Shown piece after piece: positions 27,959 to 35,794 of a stretch of 64,000 bases of DNA. This stretch comes from Verminephrobacter eiseniae EF01-2 (GTDB taxonomy: Bacteria > Pseudomonadota > Gammaproteobacteria > Burkholderiales > Burkholderiaceae_C), in assembly GCF_000015565.1 (NCBI RefSeq), contig NC_008786.1:4204501-4268500 (forward strand). The letters are read 5' to 3'. The notes beneath the pieces are model-generated. The model worked only from the letters and a program-made list of their open reading frames with translations, had not been told where the DNA came from and made no database searches. The translations under genes and the position numbers were made by a program. The stretch's first letter is position 1, and every line of letters starts with the position of its first letter.

Positions 27959-28731
27959 GCGGGAGCACACAGCCCTTGCTTGTGCTGAGCGATGTGCGCA
28001 AGACCTTTGGCGGCGTTACGGCGCTCAAGGGCATCAGCTTTGGTGTGGGTGCGCGTGAGGTGGTGGGGCTGATCGGCCCCAATGGTTCGGGCAAGTCCAC
28101 CTGCGTGAATGTCATTTCGGGCGCACTGCCGCCCACCCAGGGGCAGATCAGCCTCGAGGGACAGCGCATCAGCGGTCTGCCAGCCCATCAGGTAGTGGCC
28201 CGAGGGCTGGCCCGGACCTTTCAGACAACGCAGTTGTTTGGCGAATTCAGCGCGCTCGACAATGTGCTGGTGGGGGCCAATGTCTGCCAGCGCCAGGGCT
28301 TGCTGGCGCAGATGCGGGGTTGGCGCAGTGCGCGCCGCGATACTGCGGATGCGCAGGTCCGGGCGCTGGAATTGCTCGAATTCACAGGCTTGGCCGACGA
28401 GCGCGATGTGCCGGCGCGCCGGTTGCCCGTGGCCCGGCAGCGCTTGCTGATGATCGCCTGTGCTTTGGCCAGCCGGTCTTCGGTGTTGTTGATGGACGAA
28501 CCGGCAGCGGGCATGGTCGCCAGCGAGCGGCGCATGCTATCGGCATTGATCCGTCGACTGCCGCGACGCAATGTGAGCGTGATGGTGATCGAACACCATA
28601 TGGCGCTGATCATGGAGGTCTGCCAGCGCATCGTCGTTCTCAATTTTGGTGAAAAAATTGCCGAAGGCACGCCCGCCGAGATCCGGGCCAATCCCGCCGT
28701 GATCGAGGCTTACCTGGGACACCAGCAGTGA
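27955..28731 (+). CDS. Liv-type (branched-chain amino acid family) ABC ATPase, LivG-like
   Basis: A 258-residue ATPase of the LivG branch. Walker A GPNGSGKST is at residues 41-49 and Walker B LLMDEPAAGM near 178-187; the His loop (VIEHHM) is intact. The signature normally reading LSYGQQRRLEIA is here LPVARQRLLMIA at residues 157-168, so the conserved Ser and Gly are Pro and Ala. It overlaps livF as GTGA. It is the first clear gene of an eight-gene plus-strand operon. Whether the altered signature lowers ATPase activity is untested. Confidence 0.88.
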   Translation: MSGSTQPLLVLSDVRKTFGGVTALKGISFGVGAREVVGLIGPNGSGKSTCVNVISGALPPTQGQISLEGQRISGLPAHQVVARGLARTFQTTQLFGEFSALDNVLVGANVCQRQGLLAQMRGWRSARRDTADAQVRALELLEFTGLADERDVPARRLPVARQRLLMIACALASRSSVLLMDEPAAGMVASERRMLSALIRRLPRRNVSVMVIEHHMALIMEVCQRIVVLNFGEKIAEGTPAEIRANPAVIEAYLGHQQ

Positions 28732-29441
28732 AGCCGATATTGCAGGTTCAGGGCCTGGTTGCAGGGTACGGCAACATCGAAGCCGTGCATGGCGTCTCGT
28801 TGGATGTGGCGGCTGGCGAGTGCGTGGCACTGATCGGCCCCAATGGGGCAGGCAAGTCCACCCTCCTCAAAGCAATTTGCGGCTTGGTGGAGGTGACGGG
28901 CGGCGACATCATTTTTGATGGCCATCCGTTGCGCGCGATGCCTGGGTCTGCGATTGCCGCCCTGGGGGTGAGCATGTGCCCCGAGGGGCGCCAGGTCTTT
29001 GGCGAAATGAGCGTGTTGGAAAACCTGCGCATGGGGGCCTACAGCCGGCGTCATGATCCCGCCTGGAAGCACGACCTGGAGGAGATGCTGGAATTGTTTC
29101 CTCGCCTGCGCGAGCGCACCGCTCAGAAGGCCGGCACGCTATCTGGCGGAGAGCAGGAAATGCTGGCGATTGCCCGGGCGCTGATGGCACGGCCCCGCCT
29201 GTGCCTCCTCGACGAACCCTCGCTGGGGCTGGCGCCCAAGATTGTCGATGAGGTCGAGCGCTGCCTGATGGCGATCAAGCAGCGCGGCGTGACCATGCTG
29301 CTGGTCGAGCAGTCGGTCTCCATGGCTTTGCGTGTGGCAGATCGTGGCTATGTGCTGGAGACCGGGCATGTGGCGCTCAGTGGCAGCAGCGCCAGCCTGC
29401 GCGACAACCCCGAGATCAGCAATGCCTACCTGGGGCATTGA
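28728..29441 (+). CDS. Liv-type ABC ATPase, LivF-like
   Basis: A 237-residue ATPase with Walker A GPNGAGKST, signature LSGGEQ, Walker B LCLLDEPSLGLAP and the LivF end NAYLGH. It pairs with the LivG-like protein on the cytoplasmic face of the LivHM channel. It starts at a GTG overlapping the livG stop, so the two are translationally coupled. All catalytic motifs are canonical, in contrast to its partner. Confidence 0.92.
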   Translation: MKPILQVQGLVAGYGNIEAVHGVSLDVAAGECVALIGPNGAGKSTLLKAICGLVEVTGGDIIFDGHPLRAMPGSAIAALGVSMCPEGRQVFGEMSVLENLRMGAYSRRHDPAWKHDLEEMLELFPRLRERTAQKAGTLSGGEQEMLAIARALMARPRLCLLDEPSLGLAPKIVDEVERCLMAIKQRGVTMLLVEQSVSMALRVADRGYVLETGHVALSGSSASLRDNPEISNAYLGH

Positions 29442-29493
29442 GGTCGACTTTTCGGTGATGGGCCTGTGGCGAATTTCAAAGGAGTGAGACAAC

Positions 29494-30726
29494 ATGGCGC
29501 AACGACACGGCAGGCATGGCCTGGTGGCAGCATGCATGGGACTGGCAGGGATGACGGTGGCGCTGGTCGCGCACGCTGCGGACAAGACCTTGACCGTGGG
29601 GGTCAGTGATGCCCTGTCGGGTGGCGGGGCGGTGTATGGCGTACCCGAACTGCGCGCCATCGAACTGGCCGTCGAAGAGGTCAACGCCGCAGGGGGGATT
29701 CCTGTCGGTGGCGATGCCTACCGGCTCAAGACCATCTCCTATGACGACAAGGCCGATCCCACCGAGGCGACCAATGTGGCGCGCAAACTGCTCGACCGCG
29801 ACGGCGTCAAAGTCTTGCTGGGCTACTGCTGCTCGGCCTCGGGAGGCGCAGTGGCGTCTTTCATGGGGCGCGAGGATGCGTTGATGCTGGTGGGCACGGC
29901 AGGCGCGCGCGATATCACCGCTGCGGGCAACCCGAATGTGTTTCGCACCCGTCCGCCGGGTGATTACACCGGCGCTGCGGCGGGGCGCTATCTCTACGAC
30001 AAGGGGGTGCGCACGCTGGGCATCCTGGGGGTGCGTGATGTGGCCTTGTTCACCCAGTACCGCGAGGCATTGATCAAGCGTTTCGAGCAGGCTGGTGGCA
30101 AGGTGGTGGCGCTGGAGACCTTTGGCGGACATGACCGTGACATGACCCCGCAACTGACCAAGCTCAAGCGCCTGGATCCCGATGCGGTCTTTATTTCGGG
30201 CTATGTCGAGCAGGCCGCGTTTGCCTACCGCCAATTCAAAGAAATTGGCATGAAAATGCCGCGCTACGGCTTTAGCGGCGGCAGCGAAAGGCAGTTTCTG
30301 AAAGTGGCCAGCAGCGAGCAGATGGAAGGGGTGACCGACCTGCTGTCGGTGGAGTTTTCGGTGCAGGCGCTGGGCAGCGAAAATGCCAAGCGTTTTGCCG
30401 ATGCCTACAAGAAAAAGTACGGCGAGGAGCCTACCCCCAACACCGCCTATGCCTACGATCAGGTCTACGTGCTGCGTGATGCGCTCAAGAGTGCGCAAAG
30501 CACGAGCGATGTCAAGAAGCTGATCGCAGCGTTGCGCGGCCTGCCCGTGCCCAAGGAAGTCTTGCTCAAATACCAACCGATCGACGGAAAGATGTTTGAC
30601 GGGAACGGCCAAGCCTATATCTCCAATGGCGCATTCCAGTGGAAGCAGGGTCAGTGGCAGTTCCTGGGCGAGTTGCCTTCGGATGCCAAGGCCTATTCGG
30701 CTTACCTGCGTTCGTTGCGCAAATAG
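29494..30726 (+). CDS. Liv-type ABC transporter substrate-binding protein
   Basis: A 410-residue periplasmic protein of the Leu/Ile/Val-binding family. A signal peptide ends VALVAHAAD and the mature part starts KTLTVGVSDALSGGGAVYGVPELRAIELAVEEVNAAGGI. The family binds amino acids, amides or aromatic and other carboxylates. The neighbouring acyl-CoA ligase suggests a carboxylic acid here, which is inference. The ATG has an AAAGGAG site. It is followed by a hairpin before livH that may keep its expression above that of the permeases. Confidence 0.92.
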   Translation: MAQRHGRHGLVAACMGLAGMTVALVAHAADKTLTVGVSDALSGGGAVYGVPELRAIELAVEEVNAAGGIPVGGDAYRLKTISYDDKADPTEATNVARKLLDRDGVKVLLGYCCSASGGAVASFMGREDALMLVGTAGARDITAAGNPNVFRTRPPGDYTGAAAGRYLYDKGVRTLGILGVRDVALFTQYREALIKRFEQAGGKVVALETFGGHDRDMTPQLTKLKRLDPDAVFISGYVEQAAFAYRQFKEIGMKMPRYGFSGGSERQFLKVASSEQMEGVTDLLSVEFSVQALGSENAKRFADAYKKKYGEEPTPNTAYAYDQVYVLRDALKSAQSTSDVKKLIAALRGLPVPKEVLLKYQPIDGKMFDGNGQAYISNGAFQWKQGQWQFLGELPSDAKAYSAYLRSLRK

Positions 30727-30745
30727 GCTGGATCCGGAGCCAGCC
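30726..30745 (+). promoter_or_regulatory. Intercistronic hairpin between binding protein and permease genes
   Basis: GGCTGG and CCAGCC form a perfect 6-bp stem with an 8-nt loop (atccggag), starting at the last base of the binding-protein stop codon. There is no T-run, so it would act as an mRNA-stabilising 3' structure or attenuator rather than a full terminator. Confidence 0.5.
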
Positions 30746-30783
30746 CCCACGATCCGACGCCCCCATGCTGCACAGGGTGTGCC

Positions 30784-31647
30784 GTGTTCATCGAACTGAT
30801 ACAACAAATTCTCAACGGTCTGGTCGTAGGCAGCGTCTACACGCTGATCGCACTGGGCTTGACCGTCATTTTCGGCATCCTGGGCATTGCCCACTTTGCC
30901 CATGGCAGCGTGGCCATGTTTGGCGGCTACCTGACCCATGCGCTGATGCAGCGCATGGGGGTGAATATCCTGCTGGCCATGGTGCCGGCCATGCTCGTCG
31001 GCGCCTTGCTGGGCATGCTGATCGAGCGGCTGGCTTACCGACCCGTGCGCGCGGGGCCGCCAATCAACGCCTTCATCGTGGCCTTGGGGCTGACCATGGT
31101 GATCGAAAAACTCAACCTGCTGCTGTTCGGGGTCGATCAGGTGGTTTTGCCCACCCCGTTTGGGCGCACCCTGGAATGGGGCGAGTGGGCCATGCCCGAA
31201 TTGCGGATCTATGTGTTTGTGATCGCGGTGTTGCTGGTGCTGGCGCTGACGCTGTTCATGCACCGAACCTGGATGGGCGCGTCCATCCGCGCCGTGGCGC
31301 AGAACCGTTCGGCAGCAGTGCTGATGGGGGTGAATGTCAATCGCGTCTCATCCATCGTGTTTGCGCTCAGTTCGGCGTTGGGGGTGGCTGCAGGCGTGCT
31401 GATCGGCGCCTTGTTTGCGATTGCGCCGGGGGTGAGCGGTGGATTGGTGATCAAGGGCTTTGCCGTCTTGATCCTGGGCGGACTGGGCTCTATCCCTGGC
31501 GCCATCGTGGGTGGCCTGATTCTGGGGGTGAGCGAGGCCTTGGCGGCGGGCTTTGTGTCCTCGGCCTACAAGGATGTGATCTCTTTTGTCATCATGATCG
31601 CGGTGCTGCTGCTGCGCCCCGAAGGCCTGATGCGCAGGAAGACATGA
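30784..31647 (+). CDS. Liv-type ABC permease, LivH-like
   Basis: A 287-residue inner-membrane permease that begins at a GTG. It opens with FIELIQQILNGLVVGSVYTL and GLTVIFGILGIAHFAHGS, the LivH hallmark, and ends with GLGSIPGAIVGGLILGVSEAL and LLLRPEGLM. It forms the channel with the LivM-like protein. A 57-bp gap after the binding-protein gene holds a hairpin. Predicted membrane segments number about eight by eye. Confidence 0.92.
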   Translation: MFIELIQQILNGLVVGSVYTLIALGLTVIFGILGIAHFAHGSVAMFGGYLTHALMQRMGVNILLAMVPAMLVGALLGMLIERLAYRPVRAGPPINAFIVALGLTMVIEKLNLLLFGVDQVVLPTPFGRTLEWGEWAMPELRIYVFVIAVLLVLALTLFMHRTWMGASIRAVAQNRSAAVLMGVNVNRVSSIVFALSSALGVAAGVLIGALFAIAPGVSGGLVIKGFAVLILGGLGSIPGAIVGGLILGVSEALAAGFVSSAYKDVISFVIMIAVLLLRPEGLMRRKT

Positions 31648-31662
31648 AAGGCCATCGAAACC

Positions 31663-32610
31663 ATGCAGAAAAAAACAATGGCGGTGCTGGTCTTGCTGGC
31701 GCTGGTCGCTGCGCTGCCGCAGGTATTGCAGGTCAAGTACTTCATTCACCTGGCGGTGCTGGCCATGCTCTGGGCGATGGTGGCGCAGGGCACGAATTTC
31801 ATTCAGGGCTATGCCGGCTATGTGTCCATCGTGCAGGGCGGCTTCATGGGCGTGGGCGCCTACAGCTCGGCCTGGTTGAGCATGAACACCGGCTTGCCGG
31901 TCTGGCTTGCGTTTGTCGCCGCGCCACTGTGCACCGCCGTGGTGGCCCTGTGTGTGGGCTATCCATCGCTGCGTGTCAAAGGCCATTACTTTGCGATCGT
32001 GACCATGGCCTTCAACATGGTGATCTTCATCTTCCTGGTCAATGCGATCGGGCTCACCGGCGGGGAATCGGGGCTGAGCCGGATTCCCGCGCCGCCGGGC
32101 TTCACGCTGCTGGGGCAGGAGGTGGATTTTCAGAACCGCGCCCATTACTACTACCTGGTGCTGCTGGCCCTGGTGTGCAGCAGTGTGCTGGCCGCCTGGC
32201 TGGTGCGTTCACGCGCCGGGCGCATCTGGCAGGCGATCCGCCAAAACGAGATGTACACCGAGGCGCTAGGGGTGGCGACCTGGCGCTACAAGCTATTGGC
32301 TTTTGTGGCCAGCGCGCTCTATGCCGGCTCTGCCGGTGCCTTGTATGCGCACTATGTGGGCTTCATCAATCCGACGCCGTTCTCCGTGGATGCCTCGATG
32401 AACGCGATTTTGGCCGTGATCCTGGGCGGCAGCGCGACGCTCTCCGGTCCGATGGTGGGGGCTGTGCTGGTGGTGGCCTTGCCCGAGATGCTGCGCATTG
32501 CCGAGACCTTCCGTTTTATCGCCTACGGGGTTTTGCTGATGCTGGCCGTGATGTATTTCCCACGCGGGCTGGTGCCCATGCTGGCGGGTTGGTTTCGACC
32601 CGGGCAGTAG
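31663..32610 (+). CDS. Liv-type ABC permease, LivM-like
   Basis: A 315-residue inner-membrane permease with the LivM features GYAGYVSIVQGGFMGVGAYSSA, VGYPSLRVKGHYFAIVTMAF and GRIWQAIRQNEMYTEALGV (the cytoplasmic loop touching the ATPases), and GGSATLSGPMVGA. It begins 15 bp after the LivH-like gene. It completes a five-gene importer (two ATPases, binding protein, two permeases). Confidence 0.92.
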   Translation: MQKKTMAVLVLLALVAALPQVLQVKYFIHLAVLAMLWAMVAQGTNFIQGYAGYVSIVQGGFMGVGAYSSAWLSMNTGLPVWLAFVAAPLCTAVVALCVGYPSLRVKGHYFAIVTMAFNMVIFIFLVNAIGLTGGESGLSRIPAPPGFTLLGQEVDFQNRAHYYYLVLLALVCSSVLAAWLVRSRAGRIWQAIRQNEMYTEALGVATWRYKLLAFVASALYAGSAGALYAHYVGFINPTPFSVDASMNAILAVILGGSATLSGPMVGAVLVVALPEMLRIAETFRFIAYGVLLMLAVMYFPRGLVPMLAGWFRPGQ

Positions 32611-32680
32611 ATCGACCGGGGCGCGCTGTCTTGGTGGCCTCTGCGCGCGCCGAGGCCAGCGACATTGAAATGAGAAAGGT

Positions 32681-34207
32681 ATGGCCATGGGCTTGAATAT
32701 TGCAGAATCGGTGCGCTGGCAGGCGCGCCAACGACCTGACGCCATCGCGCTGATCGAAGGCGCGCGCCGGGTCAGCTATGGCGAGTTGGATCGAATGGCC
32801 GCAGGTTGTGCCAATGCCTTGCGCGTCCTGGGCGTGCAGCCGCGTGAACGCGTGATGATCGTGTTGCCCAACTCGATTGCCTGGGCAGTCATGTACCACG
32901 GCGTGTTGCAAAGCGGGGCCATCCCCGTGCCGATCAACCCGCTGCTGGTCACGCCCGAAATCGCGGCGATTGCGCGCGACTGCGATCCGGCACTGATTTT
33001 TGATGATGGCCGCCATGCCTGCGAACTGCGTGAGGCACTGCCGGAATTCAATGCGCGTGGCACCATCATCGATGTCGGTGTCGAAGCGGCAGGACTGACG
33101 ATCATGCCGGGCAAGCTGGCCCACCCGTTTCCCGAGTTTGAGCCGGGAGAGACCGCAGTGATTTTGTACTCCTCGGGATCGACCGGGCGGCCCAAAGGCG
33201 TGGAGCTGTCGCATTTCAACATCTTGTGGAACGTACAGGCGTTTGCGCACGATCTGCTCAAACTGACGCCGCAGGATCGTGGCTATGGTGCGTTGCCATT
33301 TGCCCATGTGTTTGGCCATACCTGCATGTTCTCCACCTTTCTTCATGTCGGTGCCAGCATCGTGCTGGCAGCCAAGTTTGACGCCGCGAGCGCCATGCGC
33401 GCCATGGCCGGGGAGCGGGTGAGCGTTTTCATGGGCGTACCCACCATGTACTGGAATCTGCGCGATACGCCGATTCCCGATGGGGTCGATCTGTCCGCGC
33501 TGCGCGCTTGCGTGTCGGGCGGGCAAGCCTTGTCAGAGCAGGTGCACCAGCGCTTTGAGGAGAAATTCGGCGTACTGATTTCGGAGGGCTACGGCATGAC
33601 CGAAGCCAGCCCTTCGATCGTCGGCAACCGCTTCACGCCCGAGGGGCGGCGCATGGGAGCAGCGGGCAAACCGTACTGGGGCGTCGAAATTCGTATCCAT
33701 GGCAGTCAGGGCCAGGAACTGCCGGCGGGCCAGGACGGTGAGGTCATCGTGCGCACCCCGGGCATGGCGCGGGGCTACTTCAACCAGCCCGAGATGACGG
33801 CGCAGACCTTTCGCGACGGGTGGCTGCATACCGGCGACATCGGCCACCTGGATGCCGATGGCTTCCTCTACATCGTCGATCGCAAAAAGGAACTGATCAT
33901 TACCGGCGGCTACAACATCTACCCGCGCGAGATCGAGGAAGTCCTGTTTGCGCTGGAGGGCGTGGTCAAGGCCGCCGTGATCAGCGTCCCCGACGCCCGG
34001 CTCGGCGAGCGCATCGTCGCGTTCGTCGAAACCATCCGCCCTCTTGGCGAGCAAGAGGTGTTGACCCATTGCCAGAAGCATCTGGCGCGCTACAAGGTGC
34101 CGCGTGAAGTGTGCTTTCTGCAGGAGTTTGCGCTCGATGCCAGTGGCAAGGTGGACCGACAGCGGTTGCGCAAGGAGTACCGCGAGCGCGAGCCCAGCGC
34201 GGCGTGA
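32681..34207 (+). CDS. AMP-forming acyl-CoA ligase
   Basis: A 508-residue member of the ANL (acyl-CoA synthetase) superfamily that activates a carboxylic acid with ATP and CoA. The phosphate-binding motif YSSGSTGRPKGVELSH, the motif GYGMTEASP, the hinge region DRKKELIITGGYNIYPREIEEVL and the C-terminal Lys region DASGKVDRQRLRKEY are all present. It follows the Liv importer in the same operon, implying that the imported acid is activated by this enzyme. The substrate cannot be read from sequence. The start is 32681 (MAMGL) or 32687. Confidence 0.92.
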   Translation: MAMGLNIAESVRWQARQRPDAIALIEGARRVSYGELDRMAAGCANALRVLGVQPRERVMIVLPNSIAWAVMYHGVLQSGAIPVPINPLLVTPEIAAIARDCDPALIFDDGRHACELREALPEFNARGTIIDVGVEAAGLTIMPGKLAHPFPEFEPGETAVILYSSGSTGRPKGVELSHFNILWNVQAFAHDLLKLTPQDRGYGALPFAHVFGHTCMFSTFLHVGASIVLAAKFDAASAMRAMAGERVSVFMGVPTMYWNLRDTPIPDGVDLSALRACVSGGQALSEQVHQRFEEKFGVLISEGYGMTEASPSIVGNRFTPEGRRMGAAGKPYWGVEIRIHGSQGQELPAGQDGEVIVRTPGMARGYFNQPEMTAQTFRDGWLHTGDIGHLDADGFLYIVDRKKELIITGGYNIYPREIEEVLFALEGVVKAAVISVPDARLGERIVAFVETIRPLGEQEVLTHCQKHLARYKVPREVCFLQEFALDASGKVDRQRLRKEYREREPSAA

Positions 34208-34232
34208 TGCATTTTTTCAAAGGAAACCGGCG

Positions 34233-34745
34233 ATGACTGACCAGGCGTTTGAGCAACTCTTGCTGCGTTTCACGGCGGCTGCCGAAGCCGGGGATGGCCA
34301 GGCCTTTGCGGCCTGCTTCACCCCGGATGGCATCTACCATGACTACATCTATGGCGACCACCAGGGGCATGCCGATATTGCCCACATGCTGGTCAACCTG
34401 TTTCGGCGCGATGCAGGGCCTGACTACCGCTGGGAAATGCGGGACCCGGTGTGCAATGGCCGCATTGGCTATGCGTGGTCGCTGTCCAGCTTTACCTCGC
34501 AGGTGCCCGAGTTTGCCGGCCGCTCCGTGGTGATCGATGGCATGAGCCGCTTCGGGCTGCGCGATGGCCTGATCTGCGACTACAGCGAGTCGGTCAATGG
34601 CGGTGTGGCCATGGCCCAACTGGGCGTGGCCGCGCCACGTATCGAAAAGGTGCTGCAGCGCTGGGCAAAGCAGTTGCGCGAGCGCCCTGCGGTGCAAGCC
34701 TATCTGCAACGTCCCAAAGGCCGCTGGCCTGGCCCTGCACAGTGA
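34233..34745 (+). CDS. NTF2-like (SnoaL-type) protein
   Basis: A 170-residue protein with the cone-shaped NTF2-like fold pattern: an initial helix (QAFEQLLLRFTAAAEAGDGQ), then FAACFTPDGIYHDYIYGDHQGHADI. His and Asp residues point into the expected pocket. Members are small hydratases, isomerases, lyases or accessory proteins. The ATG at 34233 has AAAGGAAA upstream, and the gene sits between the ligase and the enoyl-CoA-hydratase-like gene, so a step on the same CoA thioester is plausible. No specific reaction can be assigned. Confidence 0.75.
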   Translation: MTDQAFEQLLLRFTAAAEAGDGQAFAACFTPDGIYHDYIYGDHQGHADIAHMLVNLFRRDAGPDYRWEMRDPVCNGRIGYAWSLSSFTSQVPEFAGRSVVIDGMSRFGLRDGLICDYSESVNGGVAMAQLGVAAPRIEKVLQRWAKQLRERPAVQAYLQRPKGRWPGPAQ

Positions 34746-34784
34746 TGTGCAGACCCTGCGGCTTTTTCTGACTGGAGTGTCACC

Positions 34785-35597
34785 ATGGGCTATCAACACA
34801 TTCTCTACGCGGTGGATCATCACATCGCCACCATCACGCTCAACCGCCCGGCCCGCCTGAACGCCTGGACGGCCACCATGGAGCGGGAGGTACGCCAGGC
34901 GATGGAGCAGGCGGCGGACGATGACGGCGTGCGCGCCATCGTGCTCACAGGCGCTGGTCGCGGCTTTTGCGCAGGCGCCGACATGGACGAACTCAAAGAC
35001 CTCGATCCCAACGACATCAAAAGCGACGCCTGGAGCCGGCCTTTTGACATGAATCGCCGTGCCGACTACCAGACCCGCTATGGCTTCTACCCTGCGCTGC
35101 CCAAGCCGGTGATCGGCATGCTCAACGGTGCCACCGCCGGGATTGGGCTGGTGCATGCGCTGTACTGCGACATCCGCTTCGCCGCAGACACAGCGGTTTT
35201 CACCACGTCGTTTTCCCGCCGCGGCCTGATTGCCGAGCATGGCCTGAGCTGGATGCTGCCATTGATCGTCGGCCATGCGAATGCGCTCGATCTGCTGTTG
35301 TCGGCGCGCAAGGTGCAGGCTTGCGAGGCGCTGTCCATGGGGCTGGTGAACCAAGTGTTTCCAGCCGACAAGCTCCTGGAGCAGACCTCTGCCTATGTGC
35401 GTGACCTGGTGGACAACGTCTCACCGCGTTCCATGCGGGTGATCAAGCGCCAGCAGTACGACGCCCCCTTCCAGACGCTGGCGGAAAACACGCTGGCCGC
35501 GAATGCCGAGATGTCGCAAAGCGTCCTGAGCGCAGACTTCAGGGAGGGAGTGGCGCATTTTCTGGAAAAACGCCCCGCCCGCTTCACCGGCCATTGA
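34785..35597 (+). CDS. Enoyl-CoA hydratase/isomerase family protein
   Basis: A 270-residue crotonase-fold protein with the oxyanion motif AGRGFCAGADMDEL, the second CoA loop NGATAGIGLVHALYCDIRFA and the C-terminal EGVAHFLEKRPARFTGH. The first catalytic Glu of classic hydratases (GGGxELA) is Val here (GIGLVHA). The GLIAEHGLSWMLP segment carries a Glu instead at a later position, as in several crotonase subfamilies that are not simple hydratases. It closes the Liv-ligase operon. The reaction may be hydration, isomerisation or a lyase step. Confidence 0.85.
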   Translation: MGYQHILYAVDHHIATITLNRPARLNAWTATMEREVRQAMEQAADDDGVRAIVLTGAGRGFCAGADMDELKDLDPNDIKSDAWSRPFDMNRRADYQTRYGFYPALPKPVIGMLNGATAGIGLVHALYCDIRFAADTAVFTTSFSRRGLIAEHGLSWMLPLIVGHANALDLLLSARKVQACEALSMGLVNQVFPADKLLEQTSAYVRDLVDNVSPRSMRVIKRQQYDAPFQTLAENTLAANAEMSQSVLSADFREGVAHFLEKRPARFTGH

Positions 35598-35635
35598 TCC
35601 TGTCCGGGTGCGATCGTGCCCTGCGACCAGCCTCT

Positions 35636-35680
35636 GGCCATGGCCGCATCGGCGGCGCAATGGGCGATGCGGCCCCATGG
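35636..35680. repeat. Strong hairpin downstream of the Liv operon
   Basis: GGCCGCATCG (35642-35651) and CGATGCGGCC (35665-35674) are perfect inverted repeats with a 13-nt loop. The arms extend through CCAT/ATGG after a 2-nt bulge. It sits about 45 bp after the last gene of the operon, so it may define the transcript 3' end, although no T-run follows. The remaining bases from 35598 to 35794 hold no recognisable gene. Confidence 0.55.
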
Positions 35681-35794
35681 TCCGCAACGTCGCCATGCGC
35701 TGGCCGTGGGCCTGTCGGTCGTGTCCGAAACTGCACGCATGGTCAGCCAGCAAGCCAGCAAGCGGTGCCGTTGCATCGCACAATGGGCGTGACC

